Source: Carboxylicivirga linearis (lineage in GTDB: Bacteria; Bacteroidota; Bacteroidia; Bacteroidales; Marinilabiliaceae). From it: a DNA stretch of 64,000 nt. Of this stretch, positions 23,998 through 33,547 are shown in pieces. Each line of letters opens with the position of its first letter. Within the stretch, counting starts at the first letter, position 1. The notes under the pieces were generated by a model. The model was not told the DNA's origin. It worked only from the letters and a program-made list of their open reading frames with translations, and did not search any database. The translations under genes and the position numbers were made by a program. The stretch covers positions 1 through 64,000 of the forward strand of contig NZ_JAGUCO010000025.1 of the NCBI RefSeq assembly GCF_018271995.1, given 5' to 3'.

Positions 23998-26364
23998 TTA
24001 CTTTGCCTTAAAAATAACAGCTCCTGATTCCAACATCAAATAACCATCGTGTTTTTCGCTTGCTCCTTCCTCTACAACCCCTTTTATTAGAGGCGACTTA
24101 CCCTTCAACACTATTGCTTCTACTTGCTTATCGGTTAGTTTCTTACCTCCTATCTCAAAAGGTATTCTAACGCGGCACCCATTTCTGAAATTATCGCACC
24201 CATAGGCCGATTTTCCTTTAATAATAGTTCCTTTTCCACAAGAAGGACAAATCCATTCAGATGCTTCCTCCTTTTCTATTTCAACGGTAGCATCGGATTT
24301 TAATACAAGCTTACCGTCTATTTTATTGCCATCAATGGTAAAACCTTTAATCAGGTTGGTTTTTCCTTTCAGAATGAGTTGCTCAATTTGTTTGTCGGTT
24401 AGCTTCTTTCCAAAATTCTCAAATGTGATAACGGTTTTACATCCTTCTTTAAACCTTGAGCATCCCCAGGCAGCATGTCCTTTTAACATTTTACCTTCTT
24501 TACAAACCGGACAAACAAGCTCCTTTTCTTTTTTGGTTGAGGCTGGTTTAGACTTCTTTTTATCTTCTGCAACTTTTTCTTCATCAACCACAGCCAACTT
24601 TCGGGCACTTCTGTCGTGCTTAACATGAAATACTATGTCGGACACCATTTGTTTGAGTTCATTCATAAACTCACCGGCATCATACTCTCCTTTTTCTATT
24701 TCACGTAGTTTCTTCTCCCAAATACCAGTAAGCTCTGCCGACTTTAATAGGTCGTTTCTAATAGTATCAATCAACTGAGTTCCGGTTATTGTTGGATGAA
24801 GATTTTTTCTGACTTTAGAAATATATTTTCTTCGAAACAAAGTTTCAATAATAGCTGCCCGCGTTGATGGACGTCCAATGCCATTCTCTTTCATGGCATC
24901 ACGCAGCTCCTCATCATCCACCTGCTTACCAGCTGTTTCCATGGCGCGCAATAAAGTTGCCTCGGTATAAGGTTTAGGCGGCTGTGTTTCTTTCTCCAAA
25001 AGCTCTGGCTCATGTGGTCCAGATTCACCAACTGTGAACTCAGGCATTATTTCAGCATCCTTTTTCTCGCTTTCTTTATTATCCATAAAAACAACGCGCC
25101 AACCAGGCTCTAATAATTGTTTACCGGTAGCTTTAAATTCCACACCGCCTGCGTTACCCATCACAACTGTATTAGAAATGGTAGCATCCGGATAAAAAGC
25201 AGCAATAAACCGTCGGGTCACTAATTCATACACCAGTTTCTCATCTCTGCTTAAAGCATTGGCATATACACCCGTTGGTATAATGGCGTGGTGATCTGTT
25301 ACTTTCTTATCATCAAAGACTTTCTTTGACTTCTTCAGCTTACTCTTTAAAAGCGATTCGGTTAAACGATGATGATCTTTAAGTCCCTTTAAAATATTGG
25401 GTACTTTTGGATATATGTCATTACTCAAAAAGGTAGTATCCACCCTTGGATAAGTAGTTACCTTTTTTTCGTATAACGACTGTATTATTTTTAATGTCTC
25501 ATCAGCGGAAAAACCAAACTTTTTATTGCACTCAACCTGCAATGAAGTAAGGTCGAACAAACGCGGTGGTGCCTCCTTTCCTTTCTTTCGGGAGAAATCT
25601 TTTATTACAAACTCCGAATCTTTTATTTTTTCCATAAAAGATTCCCCTTCCTCCTTTTTCATAAAGCGCCCTTTGGTAGCCGAAAACAATACTTCTTTGT
25701 ATTTGGTCTTTAGTTCCCAATAAGGCTCAGGCTTAAAATCATCTATCGATTTCTGGCGTTCTACAATCAAGGCCAAAGTAGGTGTTTGCACTCTACCTAT
25801 GGAAAGTACCTGCCCTTGCTGGCCGTATTTTAATGTATACAAACGGGTTGCATTCATGCCCAGAAGCCAATCGCCTATAGCCCTTGAACTACCTGCTGCA
25901 TATAAGTTTTTAAACTCTTCGTTCGTTCTTAACTTCTCAAATCCCTCACGAATGGCTTCTTCTGTTAAGGATGATATCCATAAACGTTTGATCGGACATT
26001 TAGCTCCGGCCTTCAGTAAAACCCATTGCTGAATTAATTCTCCTTCCTGACCGGCATCACCACAGTTTACAATCTCAGTGGCAGTTCCCACCAGCTTTCT
26101 TATGGTATTAAACTGTTTTTCAATCCCTTTGTCATCAATTAATTTTATTCCAAAACGCGAAGGAATCATTGGCAAAGAACCTATTGTCCATCTTTTCCAA
26201 GCGGGTAAGTAATCGTGCGGTTCTTTAAGGGTACACAGATGACCAAATGTCCAGGTAACCTGATAGTTGTTACCTTCATAGTAACCATCACGCTTTGATT
26301 TGGCCCCAACAATCTGGGCTATTTCAAAAGCTACGCTCGGTTTCTCTGCTACACAAACTATCAT
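23998..26364 (-). CDS. topB: DNA topoisomerase III (type IA)
   Basis: Relaxes negative supercoils and decatenates single-stranded junctions. MIVCVAEKPS with Glu7 opens the Toprim domain. The active-site Tyr305 lies in TYPRVDT, and LSIGRVQTPTL and GIGRPSTRA are family signatures. The C-terminus has two zinc-ribbon-like modules, CPVCKEGKMLKGHAAWGCSR and CPSCGKGTIIKGKSAYGCDN, each followed by a GKKLTDKQ segment. The second Toprim motif reads CGDAGQEGEL (Asp103, Gly105, Glu107) where DxDxE is canonical, so one metal-binding Asp is replaced by Gly. Length 788 is normal for Bacteroidota homologues. Confidence 0.93.
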   Translation of the reverse strand: MIVCVAEKPSVAFEIAQIVGAKSKRDGYYEGNNYQVTWTFGHLCTLKEPHDYLPAWKRWTIGSLPMIPSRFGIKLIDDKGIEKQFNTIRKLVGTATEIVNCGDAGQEGELIQQWVLLKAGAKCPIKRLWISSLTEEAIREGFEKLRTNEEFKNLYAAGSSRAIGDWLLGMNATRLYTLKYGQQGQVLSIGRVQTPTLALIVERQKSIDDFKPEPYWELKTKYKEVLFSATKGRFMKKEEGESFMEKIKDSEFVIKDFSRKKGKEAPPRLFDLTSLQVECNKKFGFSADETLKIIQSLYEKKVTTYPRVDTTFLSNDIYPKVPNILKGLKDHHRLTESLLKSKLKKSKKVFDDKKVTDHHAIIPTGVYANALSRDEKLVYELVTRRFIAAFYPDATISNTVVMGNAGGVEFKATGKQLLEPGWRVVFMDNKESEKKDAEIMPEFTVGESGPHEPELLEKETQPPKPYTEATLLRAMETAGKQVDDEELRDAMKENGIGRPSTRAAIIETLFRRKYISKVRKNLHPTITGTQLIDTIRNDLLKSAELTGIWEKKLREIEKGEYDAGEFMNELKQMVSDIVFHVKHDRSARKLAVVDEEKVAEDKKKSKPASTKKEKELVCPVCKEGKMLKGHAAWGCSRFKEGCKTVITFENFGKKLTDKQIEQLILKGKTNLIKGFTIDGNKIDGKLVLKSDATVEIEKEEASEWICPSCGKGTIIKGKSAYGCDNFRNGCRVRIPFEIGGKKLTDKQVEAIVLKGKSPLIKGVVEEGASEKHDGYLMLESGAVIFKAK

Positions 26365-26673
26365 TTAAATGAATACTAAAACGTTAACCTATATATACTT
26401 CCTGTAAAACTTATCTGTGGCTAGCGAAGATAACACTTCCTGATTGAAAATACGGAAAGTTCTTCCAAGGAGTTTTTAACAACCAGCTTCATACCTTCAT
26501 ATATAAATTGTTAGTTTTAGATTTGAACAGTATTGTAAAAATGTTGTTAAATATTTATTAGAATATGGGTAAAAACTATTGTTATATAAAAATAGTTTCT
26601 ACATTTGTTTTAATTACATTTTTATAGTTATGAGATTGAACTAAGAACCTCGATCTCAACAAATTTTTTTATA
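26365..26673. other. divergent intergenic region, topB-cold shock gene
   Basis: No gene is seen. The right half contains the cold-shock promoter and leader (26579-26673). The left half must hold the topB promoter, but I could not pick out its boxes. Confidence 0.5.
26579..26607 (+). promoter_or_regulatory. Bacteroidota-type promoter of the cold-shock gene
   Basis: TTG (26579-26581) and TACATTTG (26600-26607) are separated by 18 nt, matching the -33/-7 consensus (TTTG, TAnnTTTG) of the primary sigma factor in Bacteroidota. Transcription would start near 26613, giving an untranslated leader of about 60 nt. Confidence 0.6.
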
Positions 26674-26865
26674 ATGAATAAAGGTATTGTTAAGTTCTTT
26701 AATGAGTCAAAAGGTTACGGGTTTATTAAAGATACAGAATCAAGCAAAGAGTACTTTGTACACGTAACTGGTCTAATCGACGAAATTAAAGAAAACGATG
26801 AAGTTGAATACGAACTTCAGGAAGGCCGCAAAGGATTGAACGCAGTAAATGTTAAATTAGCATAG
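26674..26865 (+). CDS. cold-shock-domain RNA chaperone
   Basis: A 63-residue single cold-shock domain. MNKGIVKFFNESKGYGFIKD holds the RNP1-like segment (KGYGFI), and EYFVHVTGL is the RNP2-like segment. It binds single-stranded RNA and DNA and melts RNA structure. A good promoter 70 bp upstream, a leader of about 60 nt and a strong terminator make it a monocistronic, probably highly expressed gene. Whether it is truly cold-induced cannot be read from sequence. Confidence 0.95.
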   Translation: MNKGIVKFFNESKGYGFIKDTESSKEYFVHVTGLIDEIKENDEVEYELQEGRKGLNAVNVKLA

Positions 26866-26888
26866 ATTTATCATTTTAAGAATGCATT

Positions 26889-26918
26889 AAAAGCTGTTTC
26901 ATGAGAAGCAGCTTTTTT
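26889..26918 (+). terminator. terminator after the cold-shock gene
   Basis: A 12-bp stem AAAAGCTGTTTC (26889-26900) with GAAGCAGCTTTT (26905-26916, one G-T pair), ATGA loop, and T tail. Confidence 0.92.
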
Positions 26919-27005
26919 TATGCTCAACAGTGTATGATCAATCTCATTGAATATCTGAACTCTTTTTATTTAAATCGCTTTTTATAGAACGATACAATTT
27001 AAGAT

Positions 27006-28307
27006 ATGTCACAGGAATTACAACTAGCTAACGAATTAATAGACTTTATACACCAAAGTCCAACCGCCTTTCATGTGGTAGAACAGGCAAAAACCATATT
27101 AAACAAAGCCGGTTTTATTGAGCTCAATATGGGTGAGAGCTGGAAACTTAAGAAAGGGGCCAAATACTATACCACCAAAAACGACTCTGCTTTATTTGCA
27201 TTTCAACTGGGTTCAACGCCCATTGAAGAGAATGGAATAAAATTAGTTAGTGCACACAGTGATTCGCCGGGATTTAAAATTAAACCAGATCCTGAAATGC
27301 TGGCTGATGGAAGACTCCTGAAACTTAATACAGAAGTATATGGGGGCCCTATACTTAGCACCTGGTTGGACAGACCATTATCCATTGCAGGTAGAGTACT
27401 GATAAAAAGCAAAAACATACTAAAGCCAATATCTAAACTCATCGTTTTCAAAAAACCTTTATTGGTTATTCCTAATATGGCCATACATTTAAACCGGTCA
27501 GTTAACGATGGTGTAGAACTAAATAAACAGGTTGATATGTTGCCATTAATGGCCAGCGTATCTAATACCTTTGAAAAAGATAATTACCTGTTAAAACTAA
27601 TTACGGAAGAATTAAAAGTAAAACAGGAAGACATACTCGACTTTGATTTATTTCTTTACGAATATGATAAAGGTTGTGTTATCGGGGCCAACCAGGAGTT
27701 TATATCATCCGGAAAATTAGATGATTTAGCTATGGTACATGCGGGATTAAAAGCTATTGCTGGCAGAACCAGTAAAACATCAACCCACTTCTTATGTATT
27801 TTTGATAACGAAGAGGTTGGAAGTCTTACCAAGCAAGGAGCAGGATCTCCCGTTTTACGCAACATTATTGAGCGAATAATGGAGAAGTTGGGAAAATCAC
27901 AAGAAGACTATCAGCGTACTATCTTTAATTCCTATATGATTTCAGCTGATATGGCACACGCTATTCATCCTAACCATCCTGAAAAGCACGACCCCGTCCT
28001 TCACCCAACCATTAATGGCGGACCTGTTATTAAAATACATGCAAACCAAAAATATACTTCCGATGGAGAAAGTACAGCCATATTTGAAAGTCTGTGCGAG
28101 AAGGCTGATATTCCTTACCAAAAGTTTGTAAACCGTTCAGACATGGTCGGTGGATCTACTCTTGGTAATATTTCAACTGGAAAGCTGGACATCAGAACAG
28201 TAGACATTGGCAATCCTATGCTGGCAATGCATTCTGTTCGCGAAATTGCAGGAGTAAAAGATCACAGCTATATTACCAAAGTATTTGAAACATTCTTTAA
28301 GTTATAA
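27006..28307 (+). CDS. M18-family aspartyl aminopeptidase
   Basis: A cytosolic metallopeptidase that removes N-terminal acidic residues from peptides. Length 433 and lack of a signal peptide fit the family. Zinc-site motifs are visible: VSAHSDSPGFKIKP (His84), FDNEEVGSLTKQGA, SADMAHAIHPN and the C-terminal GNPMLAMHSVRE with its His. GSTLGNIS is a further family signature. It follows the cold-shock terminator by about 90 bp with its own promoter region. Confidence 0.95.
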   Translation: MSQELQLANELIDFIHQSPTAFHVVEQAKTILNKAGFIELNMGESWKLKKGAKYYTTKNDSALFAFQLGSTPIEENGIKLVSAHSDSPGFKIKPDPEMLADGRLLKLNTEVYGGPILSTWLDRPLSIAGRVLIKSKNILKPISKLIVFKKPLLVIPNMAIHLNRSVNDGVELNKQVDMLPLMASVSNTFEKDNYLLKLITEELKVKQEDILDFDLFLYEYDKGCVIGANQEFISSGKLDDLAMVHAGLKAIAGRTSKTSTHFLCIFDNEEVGSLTKQGAGSPVLRNIIERIMEKLGKSQEDYQRTIFNSYMISADMAHAIHPNHPEKHDPVLHPTINGGPVIKIHANQKYTSDGESTAIFESLCEKADIPYQKFVNRSDMVGGSTLGNISTGKLDIRTVDIGNPMLAMHSVREIAGVKDHSYITKVFETFFKL

Positions 28308-28398
28308 TTTAACCTTACAAATTATTCAAAAGTAAAATCTAAATATTACTCCTTAAAAACATTAAAACTAAGTATCATTAAACTTTAATACCATTCCT

Positions 28399-28944
28399 AT
28401 GAATTTAAAAAACCTGCTTTTAGCTCTTACAACTATTCTCATATTATCGGGCTGTTCATCAACTAAAGTAATATCAAACGCCGATCATACTGTTGACTTT
28501 TCCAGCTATCAATCTTTTTTGATTATGGAACGACTTGAATCCGAGAAAATAAAACCAGAGGCTAAAAAATACATTGGCAAGGTGATAGCAGAAGAATTGA
28601 AAGAAAGAGGGTTGAAACAAAACCTATCACCGGATATAATTGTAAAAGTGATGATTATTTCAAAAGAAAAGCAAACTGCTTTGATTACGCGTAATAACGA
28701 TTTTTACTGGGGTAGCGAATACTACCCTTACGGTTGGGGAATTGGAACCAATGTTAACAAAGTAAGTTATGATACCTATACCGATGGAACCATGATTATT
28801 GATGTTATTGATAGAGAGAAGAAACAATTAATATGGCAAGGTATTTCAAGTGATGCATTTAAAGGATCTACTCAAAAAAAGCAATCAAAAATCAAGAAAA
28901 TGATTAGTAACATTTTTAAAGAATACCCTTTAGAAAAGAAATAA
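28399..28944 (+). CDS. DUF4136-family lipoprotein
   Basis: A lipoprotein (lipobox LSGC, Cys19) of 181 residues. The mature part matches the DUF4136 pattern: DFSSYQSFLIM, IGKVIAEELKERGL, SPDIIVKVMI and a late GTMIIDVIDREKKQLIWQG segment. DUF4136 proteins are envelope proteins of unknown function. Single gene with a terminator 25 bp downstream. Confidence 0.85.
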   Translation: MNLKNLLLALTTILILSGCSSTKVISNADHTVDFSSYQSFLIMERLESEKIKPEAKKYIGKVIAEELKERGLKQNLSPDIIVKVMIISKEKQTALITRNNDFYWGSEYYPYGWGIGTNVNKVSYDTYTDGTMIIDVIDREKKQLIWQGISSDAFKGSTQKKQSKIKKMISNIFKEYPLEKK

Positions 28945-28965
28945 GAAATTGAATAACCCCAATTT

Positions 28966-28994
28966 AAAAGCCGGCTTACTGCCGGTTTTTTTTT
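28966..28994 (+). terminator. terminator after the DUF4136 gene
   Basis: CCGGC (28971-28975) pairs with GCCGG (28981-28985) around TTACT; A/T pairs extend the stem past one bulged G, and nine T follow. Confidence 0.88.
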
Positions 28995-29141
28995 GCACTC
29001 TAAACACTACTTATAAGCACTTTACAGAACCAACTAAAAAAATATTACATTTTTTCTCTTTTTTGGTGTTACGTTTTTGAGTTTTTGCAATTAACCTACG
29101 AAAGCAGCTTAACATTAGGTGTGCACCCTAATATTTTTTTT

Positions 29142-29477
29142 ATGGCAACTGAGTATATAGTATTAGAATGTGATCAAAAGATTCTGAAACTTGCAGTTGA
29201 TGATATTTACTACATACATCATCAACAAGGGCTAACTACGTTTGTACTTAGCCAAAGTGATAAAATATGCCATAAAAGTTTATCAGAATTAGAGAATCTG
29301 CTTCCTTCCACATTTATTCGAATCAATCGAAATTGCATTGTTAATCACCTGGCTATTACTGAAATCAACAAAAAAGAAAGAAAGATTTTATTAGTCAATA
29401 ATGAGAGGCTTACTGTATCTCATCGAAACATTAAGTCCATAACAGAAGCTATCAGAACGATGGCAATAAACGCTTAA
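29142..29477 (+). CDS. stand-alone LytTR DNA-binding protein
   Basis: The ATG at 29142 gives a 111-residue protein consisting of a LytTR domain only: DDIYYIHHQQGLTTFVLSQ, KSLSELENLLPSTFIRINRNCIVNH and LLVNNERLTVSHRNIKSI. A TTG at 29085 would add 19 residues of no evident value. LytTR domains bind DNA through beta-strands and usually sit behind a receiver domain; none is present, so control must come by other means (expression level, partner or small ligand). No kinase gene is nearby. Targets unknown. Confidence 0.9.
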   Translation: MATEYIVLECDQKILKLAVDDIYYIHHQQGLTTFVLSQSDKICHKSLSELENLLPSTFIRINRNCIVNHLAITEINKKERKILLVNNERLTVSHRNIKSITEAIRTMAINA

Positions 29478-29624
29478 TTGCTTAAAGCATACACTTAGGC
29501 TGAATTTAATTACACTCACCTTTTTTTACACTTTCTCACTAAATTTTATAAATTATAATATATATTTTAGCAAACAATAATAGGTTTAAATTTTAATAGA
29601 CTAAGAAATTAAGTCATTATCCCC

Positions 29625-29679
29625 ACAACCGTCTGTATCCCTTACACAAACTTCACTCCTCAACAGGCGGTTGTTTTTT
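29625..29679 (+). terminator. long-loop terminator between LytTR and permease genes
   Basis: ACAACCGTCTGT (29625-29636) pairs with ACAGGCGGTTGT (29663-29674, one G-T pair) around a 26-nt loop, followed by six T. It lies 148 bp after the LytTR stop, so it may end that transcript or a short separate RNA. Confidence 0.75.
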
Positions 29680-29775
29680 CATAAAAAATGTTAGATACAT
29701 CATATTACGGTAGAAGAATACATGGAAAGTTGTTACTTTTAGCCTAATCAACAATAACTGTTTAATACCTCTAGT

Positions 29776-31995
29776 ATGTCGAATAAGCAAGGTTTTGGAA
29801 CTGCTCCCGTATTCTTCACAGCCATTTCCACCATATTGGGTGCTATATTATTTCTTCGTTTTGGTTATGCAGTTGGCACAACCGGATTGTTTGGAGGAAT
29901 ATTAATCATCATATTAGGTCATTTAATAACCATACCAACCGCTTTAGCTATTAGTGAAATAGCAACCAACCAAAGGGTTGAGGGAGGCGGAGAATATTTT
30001 ATTATTTCGCGTTCATTTGGATTAAATATTGGGGCAACAATAGGCATGGCTTTATTTATGTCGCAAGCCATCAGTGTGGCCTTTTATGTAATTGCATTCA
30101 CCGAAACATTTGAACCTTTATTTGAATGGTGGAGTCAGAATTTTGGTTGGGAATTACCTCGTCAGGCAATTAGCCTACCGGTTATGGCCATGCTGTCGTG
30201 GTTGATTTTAAAAAAAGGAGCTAACATGGGTGTAAAAGCACTTTATATTGTAGTGGTTTTACTGGCTATTTCATTAGCAGCGTTCTTTATTGGCAGCCCA
30301 AGCGAAACGGAAGCAGCTATCATTGGCAATCAAAACATTGGCTTTTTCAACCGTAAAGATTTCTTTAGTGTTTTTGCCATTTGTTTTCCGGCCTTCACAG
30401 GAATGACGGCAGGTGTTGGACTCAGTGGCGATTTAAAAAATCCGGGTAAGAGCATACCAAAAGGAACCATGTTTGCCACTCTGGCCGGCATGCTTTTTTA
30501 TGGTGCCGTGGTATACAAGCTGGCCATCTCTTCTCCTCAGGAAGATTTGTTAACTCAACAATTGGTAATGAAAAACATTGCCATTGGTGGATTTATCCTT
30601 ATTCCTATAGGATTGGCTGCGTCAACCATATCATCCGCTTTAGGGTCTATTCTGGTAGCACCACGAACCTTACAGGCCCTTGCGGGCGACCGCTCCTTTC
30701 CTACCACTAAAGTAAACGCCTTTTTGGCTAAGGGAAAAGGCAGCTCGCGCGAACCCGTTAATGCGTCTTTTATAGCCATAATCATCGCCTTCATATTTGT
30801 GGGTCTTGGAAATGTAGATTTTGTGGCCGAAATCATCTCCATGTTTTTTATGATTACCTATGGATCATTGTGTTTGATTTCTTTTCTGAATCATTTTGGA
30901 TCAGCCCCTTCCTATCGTCCACGCTTCAGATCAAAATGGTACATTAGTTTGGCCGGGTTTGTTTTATCCGTATGGATGATGTTTCAAATCAATGCATTGT
31001 ACACTATTATTGCTTACATCTTCATCACACTTTTATACCTTTATATCAATAGCTACCATAAAGACAGAAAAGGATTTGAGGCCATTTTCAAAGAAGCCAT
31101 CTTTCAGGTAAACAGAAAGCTTCAGGTATACATGCAACGCAATAAAGGTAAAAACGAAAAGGATGAATGGCGCCCTGCTGCTTTATGTATTTCATCACAC
31201 TCGTTTGAACGAGATAAGATTTTCAGGTTGATGAACTGGATATCTTATAAACACGGTTTTGGCACTTATTTTCATTTTATTGAAGGTTACTTTTCCAGAA
31301 AAAGCTATACCGAAGCAAAAGAAGAACTCAACCGCCTGATTAACATTCAAAGTGATGATGAGGATCATTCGGTATATATTGACACTATGATCTCGCCATC
31401 CTATACTACAGCCATTGCTCAGGCTATTCAGTCACCAAGTATATCAGGAATGGAAAATAACATGGTGATTTTTGAATACGATAAACAATATGCTGATGAA
31501 CTGAATCGCATTATTGAAAACATTAATCTAACACGAGCAGGAGCTTATGATGTTTGCGTGTTTGCTCAATCGAACAAAACCATCAAATATAAAAATGGCA
31601 TTCATGTGTGGATTCGTCCAACGGATCATACCAATGCCAACCTAATGATTTTATTGGGTTATATCATTCTTTCACATCCCGAATGGAAAAAAGGCCATAT
31701 AAAAATTTACAGTATGTGCCCAAAAGAAAAAATGGAAGAAACCCGACTAGATCTTCAAGAACTGGTGCAAGATGGAAGGTTACCTATTACGCTTTCTAAT
31801 ATTGAAATACTACCCGTAGAAGAAAACGTTTCGGTAAAATCATTAATCAATAAACACTCGGCTGATGCTGGATTAACCATTGTTGGATTCAGGGAGGAAC
31901 AATTAAAACACTCTCAGAACGAAGTTTTTAATGGATATGATGAATTGGGTGATATTTTGTTTGTTAATTCGCAGGAAGAAAAAGTTATTTCATAA
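29776..31995 (+). CDS. APC/cation-chloride-cotransporter-like permease
   Basis: A 739-residue membrane protein. About twelve transmembrane helices occupy residues 1-440, beginning with APVFFTAISTILGAILFLRFGYAVG, the SLC12-like start of the amino acid-polyamine-cation superfamily. A cytosolic C-terminal domain of about 300 residues follows (WRPAALCISSHSFERD, LMILLGYIILSHPEWKKGHIKI), the arrangement of Na-K-Cl cotransporter-like proteins. It probably moves ions or amino acids with cations; the substrate is not predictable. It heads an operon with two small genes 18 bp apart each. Confidence 0.85.
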   Translation: MSNKQGFGTAPVFFTAISTILGAILFLRFGYAVGTTGLFGGILIIILGHLITIPTALAISEIATNQRVEGGGEYFIISRSFGLNIGATIGMALFMSQAISVAFYVIAFTETFEPLFEWWSQNFGWELPRQAISLPVMAMLSWLILKKGANMGVKALYIVVVLLAISLAAFFIGSPSETEAAIIGNQNIGFFNRKDFFSVFAICFPAFTGMTAGVGLSGDLKNPGKSIPKGTMFATLAGMLFYGAVVYKLAISSPQEDLLTQQLVMKNIAIGGFILIPIGLAASTISSALGSILVAPRTLQALAGDRSFPTTKVNAFLAKGKGSSREPVNASFIAIIIAFIFVGLGNVDFVAEIISMFFMITYGSLCLISFLNHFGSAPSYRPRFRSKWYISLAGFVLSVWMMFQINALYTIIAYIFITLLYLYINSYHKDRKGFEAIFKEAIFQVNRKLQVYMQRNKGKNEKDEWRPAALCISSHSFERDKIFRLMNWISYKHGFGTYFHFIEGYFSRKSYTEAKEELNRLINIQSDDEDHSVYIDTMISPSYTTAIAQAIQSPSISGMENNMVIFEYDKQYADELNRIIENINLTRAGAYDVCVFAQSNKTIKYKNGIHVWIRPTDHTNANLMILLGYIILSHPEWKKGHIKIYSMCPKEKMEETRLDLQELVQDGRLPITLSNIEILPVEENVSVKSLINKHSADAGLTIVGFREEQLKHSQNEVFNGYDELGDILFVNSQEEKVIS

Positions 31996-32013
31996 CAGCT
32001 AATAAAATTAAGA

Positions 32014-32715
32014 ATGGAAGAAAGTCAAATGTCGGAGCACGAAAAAATATTTTTTAACGATGGCCTTAATCTTGTTAATGCCTCATTAGCTGACCATGCA
32101 GATAAGAAATCAATTTTACATACCACGCGCCAGGCACAAGATGCTATTGACGGATTAGTTGATGCTTTAAGCAATGAAGCCAAACGACAAAACATGCCGA
32201 TGGATTGCAAAAAAGGCTGCAGCTGGTGTTGCCATCAACCTGTTTTTACCACTTCGCATGAAGTATTGTTTATATGGGAATTCATGAAGTTAAACATGAA
32301 GCAGGAAGATCAAAAAGTGATACTGCAAAATGCTTTTAACAATTACCAAAAACGCGGCAGAATGGATAATAAAGAATTACTATCTTCCAAAATGCCATGT
32401 CCTTTGCTGGTGAATGGTTCATGCAGCATCTACCCTGCTCGTCCTATTGCTTGTAGAATTTATCTATCAATGTCGGAACCTAGTTGTAAAACTTATTTTG
32501 ATGAGCCAAATAAAGAAAACAGCTATCCACAACTCTTCGAATTCCCGCTACAAGCCGGACGAATGGTGAACGAAGGTATCAATAAAGGACTACAGGAGAA
32601 AGACATTAAAAACCGCGAGATGATAATAGAGGAAGGTCTTTTATTGGCTCATAACAATGGCGAACCTACAAGTGAAAACATAAATGAACTTCCTTTATTT
32701 GCAGATCCCGGCTAA
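32014..32715 (+). CDS. YkgJ-family cysteine-cluster protein
   Basis: A 233-residue cytoplasmic protein with the conserved Cys cluster of the YkgJ/CxxCxxCC family: CKKGCSWCCHQPV (near residues 67-79), then CPLLVNGSCSIYPARPIACR and a later EPSC. The cysteines probably hold a metal or iron-sulfur centre. The function of the family is unknown. Second gene of the permease operon; a second in-frame Met (MSEHEK) five codons in is a possible start. Confidence 0.85.
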   Translation: MEESQMSEHEKIFFNDGLNLVNASLADHADKKSILHTTRQAQDAIDGLVDALSNEAKRQNMPMDCKKGCSWCCHQPVFTTSHEVLFIWEFMKLNMKQEDQKVILQNAFNNYQKRGRMDNKELLSSKMPCPLLVNGSCSIYPARPIACRIYLSMSEPSCKTYFDEPNKENSYPQLFEFPLQAGRMVNEGINKGLQEKDIKNREMIIEEGLLLAHNNGEPTSENINELPLFADPG

Positions 32716-32732
32716 TTAACAAACCTAACAAA

Positions 32733-33470
32733 ATGAAAAACAAACCTAACTTTACTTACCTACTTCGAAAATACTCTTTTGGCATTGTTTTATTAATTCT
32801 TGCTCTATTGGTATACCTCATCTATTATGTATTAATATTTAACGATCATTGCCAGGGGAAAGTATATGGAGACCATGTTTCAGTGGGAGGCAACTACAAA
32901 ACACACTCTTTAAAATATTGCTATCAACATAAAGGCATTACCTATTTCGATCAGAAAGATGAAATTATAGTTGATGAATTAAAGGTGGGTGATTCAATTA
33001 TAGTGGATGCTTTAAGCTTCTACCCTGCCAAACATCGTATTAAGGAAATCAACAGAGATTTATCAAAATCAAGCGAATACAATCCCGAAGATGGTTTTAA
33101 CACCGAATACCATATGCACATCAATCAATTTGAGGATTATTATGGGGCCAACAATCAGGAGTATAAAAGTAAGGATGGAAAAGTATTCTACTATTCAGCT
33201 GTTAATACCCATCCTTCATCTAAACTAGTTGGAGATATACTTGACAAGATTAAGTTTAATCAAGGTAGCCTCATCGAAAAATCAATTATCAGACAGAATA
33301 AAGATTCGTTGATAGTGAAACAAATTTACTTTTACCTCAACAAATTTTCGTTGGATGCTGAACCTTTAAAAGTACTAAAGAAAGAGTTTACAGCGGCATT
33401 CCCTAACCAGGTTATTGTTTGTTCTGTGCTTGATAAATCCAATCCTAAACATGAACGTTTTTTGAAATAA
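32733..33470 (+). CDS. single-pass membrane protein of unknown function
   Basis: I do not recognise this 245-residue protein. A basic N-terminus and one transmembrane helix (about residues 16-37, FGIVLLILALLVYLIYYVLIF) anchor it, leaving a soluble outer domain. A short module (VSVGGNYKTHSLKYCYQHKG, DELKVGDSIIVDALSFYP) looks like a small beta-barrel domain; the rest is alpha/beta. It ends the permease operon, 17 bp after the YkgJ-type gene. Confidence 0.6.
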   Translation: MKNKPNFTYLLRKYSFGIVLLILALLVYLIYYVLIFNDHCQGKVYGDHVSVGGNYKTHSLKYCYQHKGITYFDQKDEIIVDELKVGDSIIVDALSFYPAKHRIKEINRDLSKSSEYNPEDGFNTEYHMHINQFEDYYGANNQEYKSKDGKVFYYSAVNTHPSSKLVGDILDKIKFNQGSLIEKSIIRQNKDSLIVKQIYFYLNKFSLDAEPLKVLKKEFTAAFPNQVIVCSVLDKSNPKHERFLK

Positions 33471-33499
33471 AGCTCATTTCTCTTCTTCTGGAAACAAAA

Positions 33500-33526
33500 A
33501 AACGCTGCCTTAAACTAGCAGCGTTT
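33500..33526. terminator. bidirectional terminator between convergent genes
   Basis: AAACGCTGC (33500-33508) pairs perfectly with GCAGCGTTT (33518-33526) around 9 nt. The minus strand has seven T after the stem, so it serves the S9 peptidase gene best; the plus strand has only a short T stretch. Confidence 0.82.
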
Positions 33527-33547
33527 GAATATTTAGTAATTAATCAT

